Positions 42,501-46,483 of a DNA stretch of 64,000 nt are shown here, piece after piece; positions within the stretch are counted from its first letter, which is position 1, and the number at the start of each line of letters is the position of its first letter. Position numbers and translations under genes: made by a program. Source of the DNA: Larimichthys crocea (lineage: Eukaryota; Chordata; Actinopteri; Sciaenidae); assembly GCF_000972845.2 (NCBI RefSeq), contig NC_040018.1, forward strand, positions 4,427,022 through 4,491,021. The letters are read 5' to 3'. The notes under the pieces were generated by a model. The model was not told the origin of the DNA. It did not search any database and saw only the letters and a list, made by a program, of their open reading frames with translations.

Positions 42501-42895
42501 GAAATTTAGGAGTCATGATCAACGCCCAACTGACCACCTCTGATCGTGACGCTTCGCACTTTACGACATGAGAAAAAATCAGGTGTAACCTGACCGAACG
42601 TGCTACCAGAGAGGACATCCTCTCCAACACTACCAACAACTGGACATGCCGAATCTATCCCCCTCTACTTACTGCTGCACTGACGTGTCCTCGTCGCGCT
42701 GTACCTTGATTGTTTTTGGATGAAAGCTGAATGACTGAGTGTAAATGTAACTGTGCTCCTGGTTCTTTCGTCCTCCTGCAGGCACATCAGATCTGTTACT
42801 CGGTCCTCTGCCTTTTCTCCTACGTGGCAGCAGTGAAGGGGAAGGAGGCGGAAGGAAAACCCAAGATCCTGTCACCGAGACCCCTTCCTAGCTAG
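3502..42895 (+). CDS. MADD: MADD: MAP-kinase activating death domain protein (DENN/MADD, Rab3 GEF), full gene span
   Basis: This is the span of a spliced CDS of 37 segments, listed separately. The translation follows vertebrate MADD from end to end. In the family, MADD is a cytosolic and synaptic-vesicle-associated guanine nucleotide exchange factor for Rab3 (and Rab27). It binds the death domain of TNFR1 and links it to MAPK signalling. Seen here, in residues of the all-cassette version: uDENN about 12-230 ([25 protein letters not shown]), cDENN about 237-420 ([32 protein letters not shown]), dDENN about 500-585, and a Ser/Asp-rich linker about 600-1340. A death domain lies at about 1380-1455 ([20 protein letters not shown]) and a PH-like C-terminal region at about 1456-1660. 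The ATG has a good Kozak context (AAA ATG G). All phases join without a frameshift or internal stop, giving 1,685 codons with all cassettes against about 1,650 in human MADD. It converges with BBOX1. Confidence 0.95.
4458..5102 (+). CDS. MADD: MADD coding exon 2 (uDENN with variable loop)
   Basis: At 645 nt this is the largest exon. Acceptor CTCCAG at 4452-4457; donor GTGAGG at 5103. It carries most of the uDENN domain: [20 protein letters not shown], then [20 protein letters not shown], and [18 protein letters not shown] near the end. Between them (about 4720-4935) is a low-complexity, GC-rich Ala/Gly/Ser/Pro/Glu stretch. It sits where vertebrate MADD proteins have a poorly conserved loop. 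Confidence 0.94.
6175..6655 (+). mobile_element. MITE-like non-autonomous repeat, copy A
   Basis: The left end reads CACATTCAGACACGATCC and the right end GGCTGAATGCACCCTTA, roughly inverted CATTCAG termini. An internal GGTACATTCAGC (about 6566-6577) also pairs with the right end. The interior block with GGCTGTGGCGGTGCGAGC and CCTGAAATGTCTCTGAAACT recurs, diverged, at 63372-63672, showing that it is interspersed. No coding capacity. The superfamily is my inference; hAT-like is most likely. Confidence 0.5.
8018..8412. mobile_element. Palindromic MITE with about 45-bp terminal inverted repeats
   Basis: The left end (TTTCCTCTGTGACAATGAG... from about 8018) and the right end (...CTCATTGTCACAAGAAAACT, to about 8412) are imperfect inverted repeats sharing TGTGACAATGAGTTAAT. 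The interior repeats CTCGAGATCTCAAGATAAC-like units several times in both orientations. It is non-coding and about 395 bp, which fits a palindromic teleost MITE. No clear target-site duplication was fixed by eye. Confidence 0.75.
8688..8991 (+). CDS. MADD: MADD coding exon 3 (cDENN)
   Basis: Acceptor TTTCTAG at 8681-8687; donor GTAAGA at 8992. It encodes [18 protein letters not shown], then [10 protein letters not shown] and [20 protein letters not shown] through LLEHK. These are conserved landmarks of the start of cDENN in MADD. Phase 2 in, phase 0 out. Confidence 0.95.
8992..10441 (+). other. MADD: MADD intron 3
   Basis: No coding exon is seen. The 9590-10015 stretch (ATCGATATATATCGATATTTTG-type ends, then an ATCGTATCGTGATGGTGC block) resembles a decayed hAT-type element. 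It is too diverged for me to delimit. Confidence 0.6.
10442..10573 (+). CDS. MADD: MADD coding exon 4 (cDENN)
   Basis: It encodes 44 residues running from [18 protein letters not shown] to [10 protein letters not shown], nearly identical to human MADD. Phase 0 at both ends. Acceptor TTTTCCTCAG; donor GTGAAA. Confidence 0.96.
10677..10790 (+). CDS. MADD: MADD coding exon 5 (cDENN end)
   Basis: It encodes 38 residues, from [19 protein letters not shown] to [10 protein letters not shown]. Phase 0 at both ends. The donor is GTCGGT, a weak +3/+4 context. It is nevertheless the only one that keeps the conserved [10 protein letters not shown] junction in frame. Confidence 0.94.
10906..10986 (+). 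CDS. MADD: MADD coding exon 6 (linker to dDENN)
   Basis: It encodes 27 residues, [17 protein letters not shown] through LKKHLKQ. Phase 0 at both ends. Acceptor CTCCAG; donor GTACTG. Confidence 0.95.
12046..12452. mobile_element. MITE-like element with GGTGGGCAAT termini
   Basis: The left end TAGTGGTGGGCAATTTGAT and the right end CAGATTGCCCACCCCTAATA are inverted. The interior near the right end has CATGGATCGCGATTG and AATATATCATGATAT, typical of teleost elements that start TAGGGGTGGGC. It is about 407 bp with no coding frame. Confidence 0.65.
12689..12725 (+). repeat. CT microsatellite
   Basis: An imperfect CT run interrupted by TG and TT, inside MADD intron 6. Confidence 0.9.
14567..14739 (+). 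CDS. MADD: MADD coding exon 7, followed by a GC donor
   Basis: It encodes [20 protein letters not shown] through [16 protein letters not shown] plus two bases of Arg. The conserved junction [10 protein letters not shown] needs the exon to end at CCACCAG with the intron starting GCAAGC, a GC-AG intron. No in-frame GT donor restores the conserved sequence. Confidence 0.94.
14868..14945 (+). repeat. Short teleost interspersed repeat fragment
   Basis: AAGGTAGACTTTATTGATCC followed by CACATCAGGGAAA and CAGCGGCTCACAATGTACG resembles a very common fish repeat whose end carries CTTTATTGATCCC. The family name is not certain. It could continue to about 15300. Confidence 0.45.
15378..15613 (+). CDS. 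MADD: MADD coding exon 8 (dDENN)
   Basis: It encodes [20 protein letters not shown], then [12 protein letters not shown] through [12 protein letters not shown]. Acceptor CATTCAG; donor GTAAGA. Phase 2 in, phase 1 out. This is the dDENN region. Confidence 0.95.
15702..15858 (+). CDS. MADD: MADD coding exon 9 (dDENN end)
   Basis: It encodes [20 protein letters not shown] through NESDPTD plus part of Arg/Ser. Acceptor CTATTTCAG; donor GTGAGA. Confidence 0.95.
15971..16074 (+). CDS. MADD: MADD coding exon 10 (acidic/Ser linker)
   Basis: It encodes [20 protein letters not shown] through [11 protein letters not shown]. Acceptor GTTGCAG; donor GTAAGT. It begins the phosphorylatable Ser-rich linker. 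Confidence 0.94.
16159..16364 (+). CDS. MADD: MADD coding exon 11 (linker)
   Basis: It encodes [17 protein letters not shown] and, further on, [19 protein letters not shown], conserved MADD linker motifs. Ends at phase 0 with donor GTGTGT. Confidence 0.92.
16462..16715 (+). CDS. MADD: MADD coding exon 12 (linker, alternative 5' half likely)
   Basis: It starts [19 protein letters not shown], which is fish-specific, and ends with the conserved [19 protein letters not shown] and [10 protein letters not shown]. The mammalian counterpart has an alternatively spliced segment here (exon 13L/13S), so this exon may also be length-variable. Donor GTGTGT. Confidence 0.92.
16948..17087 (+). CDS. MADD: MADD coding exon 13 (linker)
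   Basis: It encodes [20 protein letters not shown] and [20 protein letters not shown] through MSFA. Acceptor ACTTTAG; donor GTGAGA. Phase 2 in, phase 1 out. Confidence 0.93.
17088..18059 (+). other. MADD: MADD intron 13
   Basis: AT-rich non-coding sequence with nothing recognisable apart from the intron signals. Confidence 0.8.
18060..18161 (+). CDS. MADD: MADD coding exon 14 (linker)
   Basis: It encodes [20 protein letters not shown] and [12 protein letters not shown]. Acceptor TTTGTTTCAG; donor GTAGAA. It ends in phase 1, compatible with any of three downstream partners: the 18-nt microexon, the 60-nt cassette, or exon 17. Confidence 0.94.
18162..19428 (+). other. MADD: MADD intron 14
   Basis: Non-coding; contains A/T runs (around 18685 and 18750). 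No exon or clear repeat is seen. Confidence 0.75.
19429..19446 (+). CDS. MADD: Candidate 18-nt MADD microexon (DDPDSP)
   Basis: The acceptor is TTTGTCTTTGTCGTTCAG and the donor GTATGT. The 18 nt are phase 1 at both ends and would insert Asp-Asp-Pro-Asp-Ser-Pro after the conserved FPSLK. The insertion is in frame whether followed by the 60-nt cassette or exon 17. This is inferred from splice sites and phase only; I do not recall a mammalian counterpart. Confidence 0.55.
19447..20390 (+). other. MADD: MADD intron between microexon and 60-nt cassette
   Basis: Non-coding apart from the hairpin at 19476-19501. The last 120 bases are pyrimidine-rich with several TG motifs before the cassette acceptor. 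Confidence 0.7.
19476..19501 (+). promoter_or_regulatory. Perfect 10-bp intronic hairpin next to the microexon
   Basis: TAGTCAGGGG (19476-19485), loop GGTTAA, CCCCTGACTA (19492-19501). It begins 29 nt downstream of the microexon end. It may affect recognition of the donor; a regulatory role is inference. Confidence 0.5.
20391..20450 (+). CDS. MADD: MADD cassette exon, 60 nt ([10 protein letters not shown]...)
   Basis: Acceptor TTTGTGTGCAG; donor GTGGGT. It encodes [20 protein letters not shown], almost identical to a segment that is optional in human MADD isoforms. Phase 1 at both ends, so it can be skipped without a frameshift. Confidence 0.9.
23255..23320 (+). repeat. Short teleost interspersed repeat fragment
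   Basis: ATCAGAATCACTTTTAATCG followed by CCAGGGTTGTGTACACATGC and TCTGACTCCGGTG matches the pattern of a widespread fish repeat (CACTTTATTGGCCA, GTACACAT, GACTCCGG). It is diverged; the family name is not certain. Confidence 0.55.
24623..24743 (+). repeat. GT/GC alternating purine-pyrimidine repeat
   Basis: About 120 bp of TGTGTG runs interleaved with GCGCGCGTGCG units, with a repeat period near 20. It is strictly alternating purine-pyrimidine, a sequence class able to adopt Z-DNA. Apparent ORFs (Arg-Thr-His or Val-Cys-Ala repeats) are artefacts of the repeat. Confidence 0.95.
25065..25173 (+). CDS. MADD: MADD coding exon 17
   Basis: It encodes [20 protein letters not shown] and [15 protein letters not shown]. 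The [19 protein letters not shown] block is invariant in MADD. Acceptor CTTCCAG; donor GTGATG. Confidence 0.94.
25263..25449 (+). CDS. MADD: MADD coding exon 18
   Basis: It encodes [20 protein letters not shown], then [20 protein letters not shown] through QEVIRDV. Highly conserved with human MADD. Acceptor CTGCTTCAG; donor GTGAGA; ends at phase 0. Confidence 0.95.
25517..25722 (+). mobile_element. Decayed hAT-type MITE remnant (no clear termini)
   Basis: ATGTCAGAAAATACTAAAAG, TGACATGTTGAACCAAGTG and GATTATTCTGTTATTAAAAT in this order match the interior of the abundant fish element that begins TAGGGCTGCAAC. The same family occurs at 36658-36890. Confidence 0.55.
25965..26115 (+). CDS. MADD: MADD coding exon 19
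   Basis: It encodes [20 protein letters not shown] through [20 protein letters not shown] and [10 protein letters not shown]. Acceptor TTTCCAG; donor GTACGT. Phase 0 in, phase 1 out. Confidence 0.95.
26447..26659 (+). CDS. MADD: MADD coding exon 20
   Basis: It encodes [20 protein letters not shown] through [15 protein letters not shown]. The TGKG, DTRSL and EENFIASI motifs match MADD; the middle is less conserved. Acceptor TTGGTAG; donor GTGTGT. Phase 1 at both ends. Confidence 0.93.
26660..28045 (+). other. MADD: MADD intron 20
   Basis: Pyrimidine-rich, non-coding. The long minus-strand frame 26943-27461 has no recognisable family features and I treat it as chance. Confidence 0.7.
28046..28096 (+). 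CDS. MADD: MADD cassette exon, 51 nt ([11 protein letters not shown]...)
   Basis: It encodes [16 protein letters not shown], preceded by a junction Glu. Human MADD has LWNKHQEVKKQKALEKQ, optional in some isoforms. Phase 1 at both ends; acceptor CTTGGGTAG; donor GTAAGA. Confidence 0.9.
28097..29596 (+). other. MADD: MADD intron 21
   Basis: Non-coding, AT-rich; no exon or clear repeat is supported. Confidence 0.75.
29597..29700 (+). CDS. MADD: MADD coding exon 22
   Basis: It encodes [14 protein letters not shown], then [20 protein letters not shown], the second part being a MADD signature. Acceptor CTTCAG; donor GTTTGT. Ends at phase 0. Confidence 0.93.
29779..29862 (+). CDS. MADD: MADD coding exon 23
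   Basis: It encodes 28 residues, [20 protein letters not shown] and QDSEASTV. Phase 0 at both ends; acceptor GTTCACAG; donor GTAGGG. Confidence 0.93.
29863..30616 (+). other. MADD: MADD intron 23
   Basis: A 0.75 kb intron, largely occupied by a tRNA-derived SINE (30056-30330). Confidence 0.85.
30056..30330 (+). mobile_element. tRNA-derived SINE (V-SINE-like)
   Basis: A degraded tRNA-like head has a B-box-like GATTCCCGGTTCCCTCC (about 30124-30140). It is followed by CATGTGTCCTCGGGCAAGAT, then GATGGACCGCAGTG, TGATGAGCAGTTGGCAGCTT and CTCTGCCATCAGCACGTGAA. This order is that of the teleost SINE whose body carries GTGTCCTTGGGCAAGA. It lies in the same orientation as MADD and is diverged throughout, so it is an old copy. 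Confidence 0.75.
30617..30775 (+). CDS. MADD: MADD coding exon 24
   Basis: It encodes 53 residues, [20 protein letters not shown] through [20 protein letters not shown]. Phase 0 at both ends; acceptor GTTTTTAG; donor GTAAGT. Confidence 0.95.
31358..31478 (+). CDS. MADD: MADD coding exon 25
   Basis: It encodes [14 protein letters not shown] through [15 protein letters not shown]. Conserved GK-H-LKPS and YLYEGLLG-like motifs. Donor GTACGT; phase 1 out. Confidence 0.93.
31479..32326 (+). other. MADD: MADD intron 25
   Basis: Non-coding; nothing recognised. The last 100 bases are pyrimidine-rich before the next acceptor. Confidence 0.75.
32327..32389 (+). CDS. MADD: MADD cassette exon, 63 nt ([20 protein letters not shown])
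   Basis: It matches human [21 protein letters not shown], an optional segment. Phase 1 at both ends, so skipping joins LLG to KERSTLWDQ in frame. Acceptor TTCTTCCAG; donor GTAGGG. Confidence 0.92.
32390..33783 (+). other. MADD: MADD intron 26
   Basis: Non-coding; nothing recognised apart from a short G run near 32449. Confidence 0.75.
33784..33904 (+). CDS. MADD: MADD coding exon 27 (into the death domain)
   Basis: It encodes [20 protein letters not shown] and [19 protein letters not shown], essentially identical to mammalian MADD. Acceptor GTCCTCAG; donor GTTGGC. Confidence 0.96.
33987..34092 (+). CDS. MADD: MADD coding exon 28 (death domain)
   Basis: It encodes [20 protein letters not shown] through [13 protein letters not shown]. 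Acceptor TGTTTAG; donor GTACGG. Phase 2 in, phase 0 out. Confidence 0.96.
34192..34302 (+). CDS. MADD: MADD coding exon 29 (death domain end)
   Basis: It encodes 37 residues, [20 protein letters not shown] through [11 protein letters not shown]. Phase 0 at both ends. Confidence 0.96.
34383..34490 (+). CDS. MADD: MADD coding exon 30
   Basis: It encodes 36 residues, [20 protein letters not shown] through [10 protein letters not shown]. Phase 0 at both ends; begins the C-terminal conserved region. Confidence 0.95.
34598..34762 (+). CDS. MADD: MADD coding exon 31 (C-terminal PH-like region)
   Basis: It encodes 55 residues, [20 protein letters not shown] through [15 protein letters not shown], nearly invariant in vertebrates. 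Phase 0 at both ends. Confidence 0.96.
34848..34920 (+). CDS. MADD: MADD coding exon 32
   Basis: It encodes [20 protein letters not shown] and SIKP plus one base of Gly. Acceptor CTTTTCAG; donor GTTTGT. Confidence 0.96.
35427..35533 (+). CDS. MADD: MADD coding exon 33
   Basis: It encodes [20 protein letters not shown] and [15 protein letters not shown]. Acceptor CTTCAG; donor GTAAGA; ends at phase 0. Confidence 0.96.
36658..36890 (+). mobile_element. Decayed hAT-type MITE (TAGGSCTGCAACTAA end)
   Basis: It starts TAGGCCTGCAACTAA and continues with TTTAGTCCATAAAATGTCAG, TTGTTTTGTCTGACCAACTG, CACATTTCAGAATCTG and ATTAACTGATTAATTATTTT. This is the order of a very abundant teleost hAT-derived element. 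The far terminus is eroded, so no target-site duplication is claimed. Confidence 0.75.
37525..37718 (-). other. Unexplained antisense reading frame with terminal stop
   Basis: On the minus strand, 63 open codons end in TAA at 37525-37527, with a CAG/G boundary at 37718-37719. The reading includes [20 protein letters not shown] and [14 protein letters not shown]. Composition and codon choice look protein-like, but I recognise no family. A TGA lies in the same frame just upstream. It could be a 3' terminal exon of a nested gene, a retro-fragment or chance. Confidence 0.35.
38133..38141 (+). CDS. MADD: Candidate 9-nt MADD microexon (Glu-Arg-Lys)
   Basis: GAGCGGAAG lies between an excellent acceptor (CTCTCTCCCCCTGCAAG) and the donor GTACAC. 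Its neighbours, exons 33 and 35, both meet at phase 0, so inclusion adds exactly ERK between MHSQ and VFIEL. UGC motifs at 38114-38116 and 38127-38129, set in a pyrimidine tract, resemble sites used by the neuronal splicing factor SRRM4. Inferred from splice signals only. Confidence 0.6.
38752..38821 (+). CDS. MADD: MADD coding exon 35
   Basis: It encodes [20 protein letters not shown] and EEF plus one base. Acceptor TTGTTTTTAG; donor GTAATT. Confidence 0.96.
38822..41210 (+). other. MADD: MADD intron 35
   Basis: A 2.4 kb non-coding intron with several A/T-rich stretches and pyrimidine-rich blocks (40310-40520, 40780-40870). No exon is supported. Confidence 0.75.
41211..41257 (+). CDS. MADD: MADD coding exon 36
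   Basis: It encodes [16 protein letters not shown] (the first Val is split). Matches human VPEIKEVVSHKYKTPM. Acceptor CGGCATAG; donor GTGAGT. Confidence 0.95.
41258..42781 (+). other. MADD: MADD last intron
   Basis: Non-coding except for a degenerate LINE reverse-transcriptase-like fragment near its 3' end (42495-42640). Confidence 0.75.
42495..42640 (+). mobile_element. Degenerate LINE ORF2 fragment
   Basis: One frame reads [17 protein letters not shown], then a stop, then [15 protein letters not shown]. The spacing resembles the NLGV-ID-QL-T-SDH ... IRPFLTE-AT segment at the C-terminal end of fish non-LTR reverse transcriptases. It is short, interrupted and non-functional. Confidence 0.45.
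42782..42895 (+). CDS. MADD: MADD terminal coding exon
   Basis: It encodes [18 protein letters not shown], then a divergent tail ending SPRPLPS and TAG at 42893-42895. The mammalian tail ends similarly (TPPRPVSS). Acceptor CTCCTGCAG. Confidence 0.95.
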   Translation, partial: AHQICYSVLCLFSYVAAVKGKEAEGKPKILSPRPLPS

Positions 42896-43720
42896 TCTAC
42901 ACCTCCCCCCGTCTTCTCCCCTCTCTCCCTCCTCCTCCTCCTCCTCCCCTCTGTCCTCGTTTGCCTTTCTCCTCGAAATGGCATCTCGGCTCTAAAACCA
43001 GACAATCCCTGACTTTACTCTAAGCACACAGTCCCTGCTCCCTCCTCCTGTATATACGAGCCTAAGACCCCCTGTCGTGTAGACGTGTTTGGTCTGTGAT
43101 GTCGTGTAAATACTTCCAAACCCTCCCATCGCTGTCGTCCTGATGATCATACCGACTTAGCTAAATGTTTGACCCCCACTCCACCCACCTCCCCTTGAGC
43201 TCCAGTCTTCTATTGTTCCTGCCGCCAACTGTTTTTACCGATTTATGAGGAGATACGAGGGAGCAATGAGGCACAGAGTGCATGCAGGTCCCGTGCACAG
43301 CCTTGACGATCCACTACATAGTAGCTCCGACATCCCCCCAACCCAACCCAACCCTTCCTACCTGTCTCCATACGACTGTGTGAGTTATCTTGTGATATGT
43401 GGTTACTGTAAAGTTCCAAGTCTGTCCAAGTTTCAAGCTGGTGAAAACATTCAGAGACCCTCTCGTAGTGCAGGACGTCCCACGCTGATGAAAACGCTGC
43501 TGTATACTGCACCGGAGCACCGCATGTAAACGCTTCTTCAGAGTGTTTGAGCCCTAAAATAATGTGAGTGTTCTCAGATGTGTTCTCTTTGCCCTATACT
43601 GGCCCGCCAGGCTGAATTACTGTTCTAGTTCTGCTGTAAAATTTCTCGTCTGTGGTCTGCTGTTATCAATTGCATGTTACTATGAGGATGAAAAATAAAT
43701 ATTATATATATTTCTATATA
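42896..43720 (+). other. MADD: MADD 3' UTR (short form)
   Basis: It starts after the stop codon with a pyrimidine-rich, CTC-repeated segment and runs to an AATAAA at 43694-43699 followed by an AT-rich TATATATA stretch. A longer form reaching the signals near 45 kb is possible. Confidence 0.6.
43694..43699 (+). terminator. Candidate poly(A) signal for MADD (proximal)
   Basis: A canonical AATAAA about 800 bases after the stop. The first downstream bases are AT-rich rather than GT-rich, so usage is uncertain. Confidence 0.5.
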
Positions 43721-44564
43721 TAGTATTTATTTAATATATACATATACTGACTGTACATTTCTCTGGAGAAAAACAAACATGTTACAAATTGTTGATTTGC
43801 TAGATGTGCAATACTTAATAAGTAGTTAGCCATTGCCAGAGCCGGGTTTTCTTCAGTTCACTGGCATTCACAGGATGAAGAACGTGAGGAAGAACTTTTT
43901 TTTCTATAGTACGTATTGAATGAATACGATGACACGATGTTTATAGTTTGTCTTCTGAACTCGCACGGCTGCTGCGTCGCTTAACGGAGGATTTTGCACT
44001 CGGTGATGTCACAGCAGGCGGTTGGAGGTGCACGGCTGGCTTTTCGATTTGAATTCAGCCACCACGAGTTAGTGAAAGGTGAAACACGTCCTCGAAGAGT
44101 CACGCTGCAGGGGGGGGCACTGTGGTGCGGTTGTTACCGACGTTCAGCTTTAAACTTCCACGTACAGGTTTGGATTTCGTCAGCTTGTTGAGCTCTGTCT
44201 GGAAATTTAAAACAAGTTGCAGCTTCAACCTTATGCACGATTTTCCCACTTTCACATCAAGTTGTAGCTATTGGACATTTTCCATAATTCCCCATATCCA
44301 CATATAATATTGTGCAACCCTGGCGTTGTTTGAGTGCACAGCCAAGGAAAAAAACACACCTGCTTTCACATCACAGATCACGTTGTGACCAAAGTACAGA
44401 ATCCTCCAAACTCTCAGCAGCAGCTTTGCGCCGTGTGATCGATCTCTCAGACGTGTTGAAGCCTCCAGCTGTGGTCATCGAGTCTTAATGTTGTTTCTGT
44501 TCTGTGGTAGTAAAAGAACGGTCCGATCCGGTCCTATCGCTGGCCCATTAACTTTCACAGTGAC

Positions 44565-44565
<1 letters not shown>

Positions 44566-44603
<38 letters not shown>
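44566..44603 (+). repeat. GT microsatellite
   Basis: A pure GT run of about 38 bases between the convergent genes, or within a long MADD 3' UTR. Confidence 0.95.
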
Positions 44604-44604
<1 letters not shown>

Positions 44605-45005
44605 ACGTGGTGAACAGTTTCAACAGATCAGCAATATAATCGGTACAGCTATATCACTGGAAGATGTTTCTTTATGATTCAGACATGCTTGTATTTTTAG
44701 TAATTTAACTGTGCAAAGGAAAATAATCCATAGGTAGTTCAGAAGATGCTGTTAACGAACGCCACACACGACGGTGTAAATAAGACCGGAGTCGACTGAA
44801 GCATCTCACTTTTGGTTTTGGTTGGTGGGAACGGGACACAGCCCAAGTTTGTTTTGTTTTTTTTAAACTGGATTATTACAACTCATCTCTGTCATTGTAC
44901 TAGCCAGCTGCTGTAATGAGAGGGAATAAATGAAATGAGATGCCAGGTGTAAGTATTCCAGTATTTGAGAAAATATTTATAGAACATGTACAGCTTTGGC
45001 AATAC

Positions 45006-45011
45006 AATAAA
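45006..45011 (+). terminator. Candidate distal poly(A) signal for MADD
   Basis: AATAAA, with further copies at 44925-44930 and 45119-45124. It would give a 3' UTR of about 2.1 kb. The GT-rich tract at 44.57 kb and the AAACAAAG then CCGGTGTCCTTT context after it are compatible, but this is inference. Confidence 0.4.
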
Positions 45012-45657
45012 GTTGTCGCAAAACAAAGCCCGGTGTCCTTTATGAAGAAACGTACATCAGAGATCATGCGATCATCGTGCGCCCCATGTGCTGGGCCTTG
45101 AATTTCATGACATGATACAATAAAAAGTTCAAAAAGCCCCAAAAAATAATCTTAAAGTGTAAACAGAGTCAGAATTCTAAGTCTGATTGTTCCATATTGA
45201 ACAATAGTATTAAAGATGAAGCCACAGAGGATGAACCGTTACATAAACATGGACTCTGCATCATATCTGAAGAATAAACAGACACAAACTGGCCGTGTGC
45301 CAACATGAAGCACGCTGTGCTTTTTAATAACATCGTAAAAACAGTTGACGGGTCTTCATAAGATCCTATTTACAAAAATCACATGACTCAGTTTTGGATC
45401 TTTGATCTTTCACAGCAGCCAATTTAAAAAAAAAAAAAAAAAGGTCTTTCACACTTGTAGATAATCCACTGACTTCCCCATCAACAGTTTTCACAGGAAC
45501 TATTTCCCCCGAGAGATCTGTGGATTATTCAGATGAACCTGACGAGTCACTGTGACGACATGATTCTTCGATGCTTTGAGCACCGTGAACAAAAATCTAT
45601 CCACCTGATCACATTCAGGAGTTTTAACGGCGCAAACGTCCTCAAAGAACGACGACT

Positions 45658-45663
45658 TTTATT
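45658..45663 (-). terminator. BBOX1: Candidate poly(A) signal for BBOX1
   Basis: TTTATT on the plus strand, i.e. AATAAA on the BBOX1 strand, about 660 bases after the BBOX1 stop. It is the only canonical minus-strand signal I noticed between the two genes. Confidence 0.45.
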
Positions 45664-46322
45664 CACTAAGATAAACAGGACGTGACGATACGTGTATCAG
45701 ATAATCTGATGTGGTTTATCTAAAGAATTTTCAAATCCTTAAAAAGGTAAAAGCACTGTGGTATTGTAGTAGAATTTCTATCAGGGCTGAGTCTGAAATC
45801 ACTCCCTACATACAGTAATGAACAGTTTACTGTACACTGTAATGAGCATAAGTAGAGACTTCTGACTCATTAAACAACATGGTGGGCTGTAAATGTATTA
45901 TTAATAGTGAGAACGGGGAATGATGAATCAGCTTAGAGAACTTCACACTGACAGCATCATGATCATAATGTGGGTACCCACATAAGTTTAAGCTTATAAA
46001 AACATCCTTGACACTACAAGAAAAAAAAGTATCTTTGCATTGAAGCGTTGCTCTAAGGCTGCTACGTGAGAAGTTGCTGTCACCAATCAAAAGCATCCCA
46101 ACTCGATCATTGTATGATATAATAATAATAATAATTCCATGATTTAAAGCTTGACAATTTCAGAGTCAGAGATGTAGCTCTTGACCCCTCGTCGGATTTT
46201 TTTTCTCCTCCGTCGTCTCAGCGTTTTTTTTTTTAGCTTAACTTTAACTTTTCACCCGCCCGACATCGTTTAGATCCTCGACAAAGGCTGTAAACTACAC
46301 TGTAAACTTTTTTTAACGGAGC
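45664..46322 (-). other. BBOX1: BBOX1 3' UTR (probable)
   Basis: Non-coding sequence between the BBOX1 stop and the candidate poly(A) signal. An ATAATAATAATA run lies near 46118-46134. No other element is recognised. Confidence 0.5.
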
Positions 46323-46483
46323 TCACACGTCCTCATTGACCGAGCTGCGGAGTATCCGAAGGCGAGACATGACTTCGTCCCAGTCCAGGTAGGCGCCCTC
46401 CAGGTGTCGCAACATGTCTGGCCTGCTGATGTAGCTCCTCCGCCCGTGCAGCAGACGCCAGTTATCGAAGGTCACTATGTCAC
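46323..46483 (-). CDS. BBOX1: BBOX1 terminal exon (distal His, 2OG-binding Arg)
   Basis: On the minus strand it encodes DIVTFDNWRLLHGRRSYISR, then HLEGAYLDWDEVMSRLRILR and a short tail ending NEDV and TGA (46323-46325). Acceptor TTATTTCAG. It carries the third iron ligand His. Confidence 0.96.
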
